From: Bacillus shivajii
GTDB taxonomy: Bacteria > Bacillota > Bacilli > Bacillales > Salisediminibacteriaceae
Reading direction: 5' to 3'
NCBI RefSeq assembly: GCF_020519665.1
Contig: NZ_CP084703.1
Location: 1,054,001-1,118,000 of the forward strand
Length of the DNA: 64,000 nt
The position numbers and the translations under genes are program-made. Positions 1-7,918 of this stretch are shown piece by piece. Under the pieces are notes generated by a model, which worked only from the letters and a program-made list of their open reading frames with translations, made no database searches and was not told the DNA's origin. Every line of letters begins with the position of its first letter. The stretch's first letter is position 1.

Positions 1-880
1 CAACGAGAATGATTGGTACAAGAACGGGAGATAAGCCAATTAAAAAGACAATGAGCCCAGAGAAGATCGTAATTATAAAGTTAATTGTGTCCATAAACAG
101 ACTTTGTGCACGTTCAAATGTATTTAGTTCTTCACGATCTTGAATAGGTGGGACGTTGACTGCTCGTTCTTGAATGTGAATGGAAACGGTTGAGTAAGCG
201 ACGTGATTTTCAAGGTAACTCATTCTCCCTTTTAATCGTTCAATCTCTTCTTGTGTCCGCGCAAGATCATTGGATATTTGCAGCAAATCTTCGGTGTTTT
301 CAGCTTCATCTAAAAAATTAAGTAGTCTTTCTTCCACCGTTTCTTGGGAGCGAAGTCTTGATTCCAGATCAACATACTCTTCTGTTACATCATTTCCATG
401 CGTTGATTTTTCTAACACCTTTGTACTTCTTGATTCAATCCCATTAATGAAAGAGAAGAAATGTTCAGCAGGGACTCTCACGGTCAGGTTACCTGTACGA
501 TTTTCGTCACTACCTCCGTGCTGATAAATCGAGGATTCGACGATAAAACCACCGACTTCGTTTACTTCTTCTTCAATTTGACGCTGTACATCGTCGTAAT
601 TGTTTACCTCAATCGATAAATTCCCATTGTAAATAACCATTCGATCATTATTTTCGAATTGGAGACTATCCTCTTGTTCGTTACTTCTTGCTTCTTGATC
701 GGCTGAATCATGTGCTACTTCGCTTTCTTCTACAAAGCCTGCATCATCATCTACTGCGTATTCTGCATCCCCCATATCATATTCTGCTGCGTCATCTTGA
801 CTTACATTACTACAACTGGCTAACAAAAATAAAAGCGAAAAAGTAAAAGTTAGCAAAAATGTTGCTTGAATATTCTTCAT
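1..880 (-). CDS. DUF4349 domain lipoprotein (3' end outside window)
   Basis: About 293 residues are visible, reading leftward off the window edge. The N-terminus is a lipoprotein signal peptide with lipobox L-A-S-C (Cys23), followed by an acidic linker rich in Asp, Glu and Ser. A domain beginning around residue 75 (MVIYNGNLSIEV) and running through a coiled-coil-like stretch (ERLLNFLDEAENTEDLLQIS) matches the DUF4349 family. A hydrophobic membrane segment starts near residue 265 (INFIITIFSGLIVFLIG). DUF4349 proteins are membrane-anchored outside the cytoplasm and their function is unknown. The start is ATG at 880 with the Shine-Dalgarno TAGGGGG just upstream. The stop codon lies outside the window, so full length is not known. 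Confidence 0.85.
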   Translation of the reverse strand, partial: MKNIQATFLLTFTFSLLFLLASCSNVSQDDAAEYDMGDAEYAVDDDAGFVEESEVAHDSADQEARSNEQEDSLQFENNDRMVIYNGNLSIEVNNYDDVQRQIEEEVNEVGGFIVESSIYQHGGSDENRTGNLTVRVPAEHFFSFINGIESRSTKVLEKSTHGNDVTEEYVDLESRLRSQETVEERLLNFLDEAENTEDLLQISNDLARTQEEIERLKGRMSYLENHVAYSTVSIHIQERAVNVPPIQDREELNTFERAQSLFMDTINFIITIFSGLIVFLIGLSPVLVPIILV

Positions 881-1130
881 TTTTTGACCCCCTATGGTCT
901 TTTAAAGTCGTAGACGTAATATAGGAGGAAAGGTTACAAACGGTCTGCTTCCTAGTAACCAAACTTTTTCTTGTTTTTTCGCTCATACCACACTCTCTCT
1001 ATGAAACTGCTTTAATGTTTAATAGTAAGATCGTTTCCTATATGTTGGTGGAGTATACGTTTTGAGCACTTCGGAGTAGGTTTTGTTTACAACGAACGGT
1101 GCCAGACACCGAACTACTAAGAATACAACC

Positions 1131-1205
1131 TACCAGGTATAGAACTACCAGGTAGAAATCTACCAGGTACAGAAATACCAGGTACAGTCATACCAGGTAG
1201 CCAAA
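1131..1205. repeat. Five-copy 15-bp tandem array with TACCAGGTA core
   Basis: The 9-mer TACCAGGTA starts at 1131, 1146, 1161, 1176 and 1191, an exact 15-bp period, with 6-bp A-rich variable spacers. The core is an odd palindrome (TACC-A-GGTA). A related motif, GGTGCCAGACACC, lies just upstream at about 1099-1111. The array is about 110 bp upstream of the HAD hydrolase gene. It looks like an iteron or operator array, or local expansion of a small repeat. No function is assigned. Confidence 0.9.
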
Positions 1206-1312
1206 ATGCCAAACACTGTCCCAGCAAAGGCTTTAAACTGCACCAACTTCATTAAGTTATGGTATAATTTGGTTTTGGTACATATATATAAATGAAAATG
1301 CGAGGCGTTAAT

Positions 1313-2041
1313 ATGACAAAAGTAATTTTATTCGATTTAGATGGAACGTTGCTTCCGATGGATACCGATGCATTTGTACAGCAATATATAAAAGAGCTAG
1401 CCCCTAAAGTTGCTCACATTATCGATCCAAAGCTATTCGTAAAAGCTCTTTGGGCTGGTACAGATGCAATGATGAAAAACTTAGATCGTGAAAAGACAAA
1501 TGAACAAGTGTTTGAAGAAACATTTTTATCAATTGTCCCAGTGGAAAAAGACGATATTTGGCCAACCTTAGATCACTTTTATGAAAATGTATTTCCGACA
1601 TTTTCTTATTTGTGTGAGCCGACGCCGCTAGCAAAGCAAGTTGTAGAAGAAGCGGTTAATCAAGGGTATCGAGTAGCAGTTGCAACAAACCCTGTTTTTC
1701 CTAAAACAGCAATTTATCACCGCTTGAAATGGGCAGGAATTGATGACCAGCCATTTGAAGTCGTTACCGTTTATGAAGAGAGTGTTTATACGAAACCTCA
1801 TACTCACTATTATGAGCATATATGTGAACAGCTTAACGTAAAACCTGAGGAATGTATCATGGTAGGAAATGATAAACAAGAGGACATGGTTGCAAGTGAG
1901 GTTGATATGAAGACGTTTTTAGTTGAAGGACATGTCATCGATCGTGGTGAACCGCAATATCAAATTGATGATCAAGGGACGTTACAAGATTTTTACGAGT
2001 CTTTAAAAGAACAAAAAGGGTTATTTGCACAAATTTTATAG
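1313..2041 (+). CDS. HAD-superfamily hydrolase (phosphatase-like)
   Basis: A 242-residue haloacid dehalogenase-fold protein. Motif I is FDLDGTLL near the N-terminus (nucleophile Asp8, acid Asp10). Motif II is the Thr in VAVATNPVFP, motif III the Lys in SVYTKPH, and motif IV GNDKQEDM. The order and spacing suit an active small-molecule phosphatase with an alpha-helical cap inserted after motif I. The substrate cannot be told from sequence. I chose ATG 1313 because GAGGCG at 1302-1307 is well placed for it; an upstream in-frame ATG at 1292 has no ribosome binding site. The gene is monocistronic and followed by a hairpin and a T-run. Confidence 0.88.
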   Translation: MTKVILFDLDGTLLPMDTDAFVQQYIKELAPKVAHIIDPKLFVKALWAGTDAMMKNLDREKTNEQVFEETFLSIVPVEKDDIWPTLDHFYENVFPTFSYLCEPTPLAKQVVEEAVNQGYRVAVATNPVFPKTAIYHRLKWAGIDDQPFEVVTVYEESVYTKPHTHYYEHICEQLNVKPEECIMVGNDKQEDMVASEVDMKTFLVEGHVIDRGEPQYQIDDQGTLQDFYESLKEQKGLFAQIL

Positions 2042-2052
2042 AGTAAAAAAAA

Positions 2053-2085
2053 GAAGGGGCCCTCATTTTGAGAGCCTCTTTATCA
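2053..2085 (+). terminator. Imperfect hairpin after HAD gene
   Basis: GGGGCCCTC and GAGAGCCTC can pair around an ATTTT loop, followed by a T-rich stretch. It sits 12 bp after the HAD stop codon, so it is a probable intrinsic terminator, though the stem is imperfect. Confidence 0.5.
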
Positions 2086-2100
2086 TTCTTTCATAAATCT

Positions 2101-2361
2101 TTAATTTTTGACTAGTTCATGTGATAGTTCTTGTACTAAGAAACCAGCTTTTCCGATATTGCTTTCTAAGTCAACAATATAAATGTCCTTCCCTTTCTTA
2201 AGCCAAGATAAATAAGTGGAATGAAATGGATGACTTTCATCGAAAAAGCGGTCAAGGTCTTGAATATCTGTACAAATATCTTGTACAGTACCTTTTCCGA
2301 CATACTCACTTCGGCCGAGTTTATTTACATAGACAGTATCTCCTACTTTAATCAAGGTCAT
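2101..2361 (-). CDS. Small conserved hypothetical protein (SH3-like N-terminus)
   Basis: An 86-residue acidic cytoplasmic protein. It begins IKVGDTVYVNKLGRSEYVGKG, which resembles a small beta-barrel (KOW/SH3-like) start, and ends in a helical region (SNIGKAGFLVQELSHELVKN). I do not recognise the family. The start is uncertain: a GTG at 2364, an ATG at 2361 and a TTG at 2355 are all in frame behind one GGAG. Shine-Dalgarno spacing best fits the TTG (about 8 nt), while the ATG would be only 2 nt away. There is no signal peptide or membrane segment. It is a single gene converging on the HAD gene. Confidence 0.6.
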   Translation of the reverse strand: MTLIKVGDTVYVNKLGRSEYVGKGTVQDICTDIQDLDRFFDESHPFHSTYLSWLKKGKDIYIVDLESNIGKAGFLVQELSHELVKN

Positions 2362-2563
2362 CACTCCAATATTTAAGTTAAATCATGAGGAATTACATAT
2401 ATAATGTATCATATTTTTGCTTATCTGTCGGCTTTATGACTCATTTTTAAGTGAATATGCAAAAATATGTCGTCTGAATTTTTCGATTGTTGAGAGAGTA
2501 ATGAAGGATTTTTATCACGAATCTCGAAATAAATAGATAAATGAAAAAGATGGGAGAGGTGAA

Positions 2564-4000
2564 ATGATGGAGCAAAAATCATGGGTTGAACATTTTGAAC
2601 CATTTGCAGACAAAATCATAAACAAGTACGAAGTACCTGGAACAGCAATTGCCGTTTCTAAAAACGGGGATGAGGTTTATAAACGAGGGATTGGCTACCG
2701 AAACATAGATAAAAAATTAGAAGTGACAGACGAGACGATGTTCGGGATCGCTTCGATTACGAAATCATTCACAGCGATGGCGATTATGCAATTACAAGAA
2801 GCTGGAATGCTGTCAGTGGAAGATCCAGTTGTTACATACTTACCTGAGTTTAAAACGCCGAATCCACAATATACGGAAAAAATAACGATTCATCATTTTC
2901 TTACACACACTTCAGGGTTACCAACATTACCAAGCCTTTATTATGCGATGAAACGCACAATGGAAAATGACCCTTCAGTCTCAGAAAAGCAAAAAGAACG
3001 ATTAAAAGAGGAAGAGCCTATTGATAATTATGATGAGCTGTTAACATTTATTGGAGAGTTGGAAATTGAGTTACTAGGTGAGCCAGGAACACAATTCTGT
3101 TATTCAAATGATGCGTACGCATTATTAGGAGCAATCGTTGAAAGAGTAAGTGGGAAACCATTTGCTGAATATGTAACAGATCAAATTTTAAAGCCAACGG
3201 GAATGACATCAAGTACATTTGATATTAACAGCGTGTTACACAATGAGAATGTTACAAGTATCTATGCAGCAAAAGAAGAAGAGGGTGAAAAAGAAGTATA
3301 TTTAGCAGATAAGTGGTGGGATTCACCAGCCATGCTCGGAGCGGGATTTTTACGGTCAAATGTAAAAGATATGCTTCGATATACGAAAATCTATGTAAAT
3401 AACGGTACAGTTAATGGAAATCGTATTCTAACACCTGAAAGTCTTCAAGAAATGACACATCCACATGTTCAATTTCAGCAAAATAAATATTATGGTTATG
3501 GATTAATGATCACACCTAACTATAATGGGGGAACGTTAATTGAGCATGGTGGAAGTTTGAAAGGGATTTCTTCTCATATGAGTATCGTTCCTGAAAAAGG
3601 CCTTGCGGGAATGATTCTAACAAACTTAGTTGGGATCCCAGTTTCTCCATTGTTATTAGGTGCTTTAAATGCCGTTCAAGGGTTAGCGCCAGAAACACCG
3701 CTAATGACGTATGAAGATTATACTGTTCAAGTTGACGAACTAGACCAATATGTTGGTAAATTCATCTCAGGAGAAGGAGCAGAAATGACTGTTTCTAAGG
3801 AAGACAGTACGTTGTTTTTTGAAAATGAAGGTAAAAAGTATGAAATGAGGCCGGTTGACAAGCACCTCTTTACAATCGATATGAATGAATCAGAGACGCC
3901 CATTCGTTTCTTAATCAATGAACAGGAAGATGTCTATGGTCTTTTCTTAGGAGTAAGACAAATCTTAAAAGAGGAAGCAGATGAAAAATCAAAAGTATAA
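2564..4000 (+). CDS. Serine hydrolase, class C beta-lactamase / PBP4* fold
   Basis: A 478-residue protein of the beta-lactamase-related serine hydrolase family. The Ser64-Ile-Thr-Lys67 motif (SxxK), Tyr180-Ser-Asn182 (YxN) and His328-Gly-Gly330 (HxG) are present in order and correctly spaced, so the active site looks intact. A smaller C-terminal domain follows (from about residue 385). No signal peptide is visible, so it is probably cytoplasmic. Such proteins act as D-aminopeptidases, esterases or peptidases as often as true beta-lactamases, and resistance should not be inferred. ATG 2564 follows GGGAGAGG; ATG 2567 is an alternative. Confidence 0.88.
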   Translation: MMEQKSWVEHFEPFADKIINKYEVPGTAIAVSKNGDEVYKRGIGYRNIDKKLEVTDETMFGIASITKSFTAMAIMQLQEAGMLSVEDPVVTYLPEFKTPNPQYTEKITIHHFLTHTSGLPTLPSLYYAMKRTMENDPSVSEKQKERLKEEEPIDNYDELLTFIGELEIELLGEPGTQFCYSNDAYALLGAIVERVSGKPFAEYVTDQILKPTGMTSSTFDINSVLHNENVTSIYAAKEEEGEKEVYLADKWWDSPAMLGAGFLRSNVKDMLRYTKIYVNNGTVNGNRILTPESLQEMTHPHVQFQQNKYYGYGLMITPNYNGGTLIEHGGSLKGISSHMSIVPEKGLAGMILTNLVGIPVSPLLLGALNAVQGLAPETPLMTYEDYTVQVDELDQYVGKFISGEGAEMTVSKEDSTLFFENEGKKYEMRPVDKHLFTIDMNESETPIRFLINEQEDVYGLFLGVRQILKEEADEKSKV

Positions 4001-4007
4001 TTTTTAA

Positions 4008-4045
4008 GGAGCATGGTCCAATATCGCCATGCTTCTTAAAAAAAT
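4008..4045 (+). terminator. Intrinsic terminator of serine hydrolase gene
   Basis: The stem GGAGCATGG pairs with CCATGCTTC, followed by TTAAAAAAATTT. It lies 8 bp after the stop codon. Confidence 0.7.
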
Positions 4046-4054
4046 TTGAGTAGA

Positions 4055-4094
4055 AAAAGATGCTTTATCCGTGGATAGAAAGCATCTTTTTTTC
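4055..4094. terminator. Hairpin between convergent genes
   Basis: AAAGATGCTTT and AGAAAGCATCTTT form a stem with A-runs and T-runs on both sides. It can terminate the leftward phosphatase-family gene and perhaps read-through from the left. Confidence 0.75.
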
Positions 4095-4095
4095 T

Positions 4096-5580
4096 TTATT
4101 CACTTGTATTTATCAAATTCAAGATCCACTTTTTTAAATCAATCATCCGTAAAAATTCTGGAGTTGTTTTCGTACCGGTGACAATCATCGGGATATTCGA
4201 ATCATTTTTATGTAGGCCACCGTGACTTGCCCCTCCAACATGCTTAGGTGTACTTTCGCCGATAAATTCATACTCTGGTTTTACAGTTGCGACAACAAAT
4301 TCTCCTTCATGAGAGTGTAGAGCACTTTGAATCCTTTTTAATGCATCTGGAAAATCGTCGAATTCAATGCCTTTTCCTTCAATTTTTAAGTCTAGAATGG
4401 AGTGGTCTCCGTCAATTTCCCAAGTTTGATTATATGGATCTTTCATAATTCCCTTTTCTTTGAATTTAAATGAATTTTTGTTTTTGCTAGAGGTTACGTT
4501 GATCCAGCCTTCTTCTTTCCAGGCGATGATTTCTATTCTAGAATCAGTTTGTAATTTTTCTACAATATCCTCGAGCGTGACATCGTTTGGATTTAAAGTG
4601 TATATAAAGGCTGAGCGAAGGTTTATAGCTAAAACAACTTGCGCGTCTTTTTGTACGCCTTTTCTTAGTTTTGCCACTTTAAAAGGAGCCATAACTTTAC
4701 GGAGATCAACAGAGACACGCTCACGCTGATCGGTTAATTGAGATTGCCCGTTATCTCCAATTAAAACCCACGTATAGTTTTTCAATGCATCATCCCATGA
4801 AGGGAAAGTGTCAAGCAATGTTTGTAATTGCTGATCCATGTCTTTAATCCCTTTCATATCCATCGGTCCATGTTTATGGACATTTTTATCATGGTCAGGT
4901 AAGTATACGAGTGAGAAGTGTGGAATATCTTGTTCTTTAACTATGTGTGAAAACTCTTGGATTGAAAAATGATTATTAAAGCCGTATTTATGCCAAATGC
5001 TGCTGAATGTATTTAAAGGACTCATTTTTGATAATCTTCCATAGGAGAATTTAGCAGGTGAGTATACGTCAATTTGTTTTTTTATTGCCAAGAAGAAACG
5101 CATCAATGCAGGGACGGTCATCGTATTCCGTTGGGCTCCGCGATGCATGAGTGGGTTAATGGATGCGGTTTCTTTCCCTTGTTCGTGAAGCTCTTCATGG
5201 ATCGTTTTTACATTTGAACTAAGGTGTTGATGATTTAATCGGTAAATCGCATCATACACACTATTAGATAAACCGAGTTTCATTAGTTCAAATACGTGAG
5301 TGCCGTAATTGATGATCCGGTTTTCGTTTTGAGAGTACCATGCAAGAGCAGGAACGTGGTGTTGTTCGCTATAGGTTCCTGTTAATAAAGTACTTTCCAC
5401 GTTAACAGACATTGAGGGAAATGGAGTGACGACATTCGGATAATACTCGGCATGATCCATAAAGTATTTAAAAGCAGGCAATGTCTCATCTTTTAATGCA
5501 TGTTGGAGCGGTTTATCCATCAATGTATCTAGTATGACCATGATGACACGTTGAGTAGATTTACTTTTTTCTGAAGACAT
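4096..5580 (-). CDS. Alkaline phosphatase superfamily phosphodiesterase (NPP-like)
   Basis: A 494-residue protein of the type I phosphodiesterase/nucleotide pyrophosphatase branch. Metal-site and nucleophile features are visible: VILDTLMD (first Asp, about residue 18), the PFPSMSVNVESTLLTG segment that carries the nucleophile, YLPDHD in the middle, GDNGQS and, near the C-terminus, HVGGASHGGLHKND. These fit the two-metal core of the superfamily. There is no signal peptide or membrane segment, so it is probably cytoplasmic. The substrate is unknown. The start ATG 5580 is taken from the beginning of homologous sequence (TQRVIMVILD). It is monocistronic and convergent with the serine hydrolase. 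Confidence 0.82.
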   Translation of the reverse strand: MSSEKSKSTQRVIMVILDTLMDKPLQHALKDETLPAFKYFMDHAEYYPNVVTPFPSMSVNVESTLLTGTYSEQHHVPALAWYSQNENRIINYGTHVFELMKLGLSNSVYDAIYRLNHQHLSSNVKTIHEELHEQGKETASINPLMHRGAQRNTMTVPALMRFFLAIKKQIDVYSPAKFSYGRLSKMSPLNTFSSIWHKYGFNNHFSIQEFSHIVKEQDIPHFSLVYLPDHDKNVHKHGPMDMKGIKDMDQQLQTLLDTFPSWDDALKNYTWVLIGDNGQSQLTDQRERVSVDLRKVMAPFKVAKLRKGVQKDAQVVLAINLRSAFIYTLNPNDVTLEDIVEKLQTDSRIEIIAWKEEGWINVTSSKNKNSFKFKEKGIMKDPYNQTWEIDGDHSILDLKIEGKGIEFDDFPDALKRIQSALHSHEGEFVVATVKPEYEFIGESTPKHVGGASHGGLHKNDSNIPMIVTGTKTTPEFLRMIDLKKWILNLINTSE

Positions 5581-5689
5581 TTTATCACCTAATTTCTAGT
5601 TTTTAACACTTAGCTTTTAGTTTGTTTACAAATCTTTAATTTATGTAAAAATGGTTGTCTAAAGGCTGGTCAGTGTTTAAAAAAAGAAA

Positions 5690-5741
5690 CAGCTGCCTAA
5701 AAAGTGATGTTTCGACACTTCAAAGGCAGCTTCTTTATGAA
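5690..5741 (-). terminator. Terminator of SDR gene
   Basis: CAGCTGCCTAAAAAG and CTTCAAAGGCAGCTTC form an imperfect stem, with an A-run on the far side that reads as T-run in the leftward transcript. It lies directly after the SDR stop. Confidence 0.6.
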
Positions 5742-6620
5742 TTATCCGTTAATGATGTCACCACCGTTTACATGGATGACTTGTCCGGAAACGTATGAAG
5801 AATCATCTGATGCTAAATAAACATAGCTTGGTGCTAATTCTGCAGGCTGCCCAGGCCGTTTCATTGGACTGCTTGTACCGAAGTTTGCCACTTGATCAGA
5901 AGGAAAAGAAGCGGGAATTAATGGTGTCCAAATTGGCCCAGGTGCAACGGCATTGACACGAATTCCTGAACTAACAAGGTTTTCTGATAACGAACGAGTG
6001 AGCGCAATCATGGCTCCTTTCGTTGACGCGTAGTCCATTAGAACAGGGTTACCTTTATATGCGACAATCGAAGCCGTATTAATAATTGTACTTCCTGCAT
6101 TTAAGTGAGGACGGGCCGCTTTGATTAAGTGAAAGCAGGAAAAAATATTTGTTTTAAATGTTCGTTCCATTTGTTCTGCTGTAATATCTTCAATTTTTTC
6201 TTGGTAGTGCTGTTCAGCCGCATTATTAATAAGACAATCTAATTTTCCGAAGTGATTAATTGTTTGTTGAACGGTATTTTGACAAAAAGCTTCATCGCCG
6301 ATATCACCAGAAATGAGTAAACATTCTCCCCCGTAACGTTCTACTTCTGACTTTGTTTTCTCGGCATCTTCATGTTCGTCTAAGTAAGTGACGGTTACTT
6401 TAGCCCCTTCTTTTGCAAAGGCAATGGCAACAGCACGGCCAATCCCACTGTCTCCTCCTGTTATAAGTGCAACTTTGTCCTTAAGCTTATTCGAACCTTT
6501 ATAATTTGGGTCATCATAAATAGGGAGAGGATTCATCTCAGTTTCAAAGCCAGGCTGACGATTTTGTACTTGAGCTGGTTGCCCGTTCGTTTGCTTATCT
6601 TTTACATCCTCGTATTTCAT
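5742..6620 (-). CDS. General stress SDR oxidoreductase (YdaD/Gsp39-like)
   Basis: A 292-residue short-chain dehydrogenase with the long N-terminal extension typical of the YdaD/YhxC/YghA subgroup (PGFETEMNPLPIYDDPNYKGSNKLKDK). It has the Rossmann motif TGGDSGIGRA, NNAAEQ, the catalytic Ser in NTASIVAYKG and Tyr-x3-Lys in YASTKGA, so it should be an active NAD(P)-dependent oxidoreductase. Substrate unknown. ATG 6620 is preferred: AAAGGAG precedes it by 11 nt. The upstream ATG at 6656 lacks a Shine-Dalgarno. A SigB-like promoter lies upstream, consistent with the SigB control of B. subtilis YdaD. Confidence 0.88.
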   Translation of the reverse strand: MKYEDVKDKQTNGQPAQVQNRQPGFETEMNPLPIYDDPNYKGSNKLKDKVALITGGDSGIGRAVAIAFAKEGAKVTVTYLDEHEDAEKTKSEVERYGGECLLISGDIGDEAFCQNTVQQTINHFGKLDCLINNAAEQHYQEKIEDITAEQMERTFKTNIFSCFHLIKAARPHLNAGSTIINTASIVAYKGNPVLMDYASTKGAMIALTRSLSENLVSSGIRVNAVAPGPIWTPLIPASFPSDQVANFGTSSPMKRPGQPAELAPSYVYLASDDSSYVSGQVIHVNGGDIING

Positions 6621-6683
6621 TAAACACTTCACTCCTTTATAGATTTCACTCTTCATTCATAGCTTGCCTTTTTAAAACTTTGA

Positions 6684-6709
6684 ATAACCAAAGAAATGCT
6701 TGTTTAAAC
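6684..6709 (-). promoter_or_regulatory. SigB-like promoter for the SDR gene
   Basis: Reading leftward: GTTTAA (6709-6704), a 14-bp spacer, then GGTTAT (6689-6684). The SigB consensus is GTTTAA-N12-14-GGGWAW, so there is a single mismatch. It lies 64 bp from the SDR start and back to back with the next promoter. Confidence 0.65.
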
Positions 6710-6716
6710 ATTTTTT

Positions 6717-6742
6717 GTTTAATGAAAAAAAAGAGCGGGAAA
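6717..6742 (+). promoter_or_regulatory. SigB-like promoter for the DUF2188 gene
   Basis: GTTTAA at 6717-6722, a 14-bp spacer, and GGGAAA at 6737-6742: a full match to the SigB consensus. It lies 40 bp before the DUF2188 start codon and is divergent from the SDR promoter. Confidence 0.75.
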
Positions 6743-6781
6743 AAGCGAACTATACTGAAAATGAAACAAGGAGTGATGTTC

Positions 6782-6982
6782 ATGAAAACATATAGCATTA
6801 GACCGAATAAAGATGCAGACGCATGGCACTTGAAACTTGACGATGCTGTTCCAGAGAAAGAATACGATAAAAAGGATGAAGCAGTTGAAGCGGGTACAAA
6901 AGTCGCTGAACAAAACAAACCGAGTAAACTCGTCATCTATAATCACTTAAATGAAGTAATCGACGAGAAAATATACAAGTAA
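6782..6982 (+). CDS. DUF2188 domain protein
   Basis: A 66-residue soluble protein that is almost entirely one DUF2188 domain (YSIRPNKDADAWHLKLDDA, then a helix DKKDEAVEAGTKVAEQNKPSK, then LVIYNHLNEVIDEKI). The family is small and without known activity. I chose ATG 6782 because AAGGAG at 6768-6773 is 8 nt away; ATG 6776 would be 2 nt from it. The consensus SigB-like promoter directly upstream marks it as a probable general stress gene, paired head-to-head with the SDR stress gene. Confidence 0.85.
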   Translation: MKTYSIRPNKDADAWHLKLDDAVPEKEYDKKDEAVEAGTKVAEQNKPSKLVIYNHLNEVIDEKIYK

Positions 6983-6987
6983 TCGTA

Positions 6988-7037
6988 TAAAAGCGCCTGG
7001 CACCTGGAAGGTAATTTTCAGGTGTCAGGCGCTTTTA
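6988..7037 (+). terminator. Strong terminator with GTGCC/GGCAC-type stem
   Basis: AAAAGCGCCTGGCACCTG pairs with CAGGTGTCAGGCGCTTTT, a stem of about 18 bp with one G-T or mismatch position, followed by ATT. The stem contains the small palindromic motif found at several other terminators in this window. Confidence 0.85.
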
Positions 7038-7133
7038 TTAACAGGTTTGTATGTTTATAAATTCCTGCATGCGATTTTATGAAGGAGTACAAAAAATGAC
7101 CTGGTACAATTTGTCCCAGATCATTTTGATGAA

Positions 7134-7520
7134 TTACTTAGCTTTTTCCATACATTTCATTAACGATTGTTCAACATCGTTAGCAACTTGTCGAACTTGT
7201 GAATCATCGACAAAATCCATTAATGTTGTAGGCTTTGGCATTCCAATGTGAGTTACACCATCTTCTGCGTAAACGACAAGCTTACAAGGAAGGAAGTATC
7301 CAGCTAATTTTGAAAACTCAAGAACTTGCTTAGCAATTTTTGCGTTACATACTTCAAGAATTTGAAATGGTTCGTCCAATCCTAACCCTTTCTCATCTAG
7401 CTTATCTTTAACGCTAAAAGACCATAAAACAGAAAATCCATCTTCAAGTAATGTTTCCTCTAATGCAGCAATAGCTTCTTCAGGTGTTTTTGTAGATGTT
7501 ACAGTAAAGTTAAAGCTCAT
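7134..7520 (-). CDS. DUF302 domain protein
   Basis: A 128-residue soluble protein. A single DUF302 domain spans most of it: FTVTSTKTPEEAIAALEETL, then FSVLWSFSVKDKLDEKG, EPFQILEVCNAKIAKQVLE and LPCKLVVYAEDG. DUF302 proteins are TTHA1732-like small alpha/beta proteins of unknown function. The Cys-Asn in EVCNA is typical of the family. ATG 7520 has a perfect AAGGAGGG 7 nt upstream. It stands alone, convergent with the DUF2188 gene. Confidence 0.88.
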   Translation of the reverse strand: MSFNFTVTSTKTPEEAIAALEETLLEDGFSVLWSFSVKDKLDEKGLGLDEPFQILEVCNAKIAKQVLEFSKLAGYFLPCKLVVYAEDGVTHIGMPKPTTLMDFVDDSQVRQVANDVEQSLMKCMEKAK

Positions 7521-7918
7521 GGTTAACCCTCCTTAAAATATCCCACTAGGTATATATATTACCGATTTTAAATGAACAGAAACATTTTATCAATAAAATC
7601 CCCTTCCATTGAACTTCGAGGGCAGTTTGACAGGTGAAAACGACGATAGTAAAATACTATAATAGTTTTACGTATAATATTCATTAATTATAAACAAAAC
7701 TTTCCAAATTTAAATGTACGGATCTTATTGATTAGTGACGTACGATGGCATAGACTTATTTGAAGATAAGGTAGTGTTTCCATTCGAAATGCTACTTTTT
7801 CGTTTTTTATACGTCTGAACAAGACCATTGGCAGATAAAAAGCTAGATGACGAAAGTAATGATTCCTTATTAAAAATAAAATACGATGTAGATAAAAAGA
7901 TTGAAAGGTGTGAGAACC
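7521..7918. other. Gene-free stretch before queG
   Basis: About 400 bp of AT-rich DNA between divergent DUF302 and queG. It must hold both promoters. I see no convincing gene, hairpin or repeat in it. Confidence 0.6.

Noticed and set aside
2564-4000. Calling the SxxK hydrolase an antibiotic-resistance beta-lactamase
   Set aside because: The fold is shared by many peptidases and esterases. No signal peptide, and nothing in the context points to resistance.
7051-7251. 66-residue frame on the + strand
   Set aside because: Mostly antisense to the DUF302 gene, which has clear family motifs and a strong ribosome binding site.
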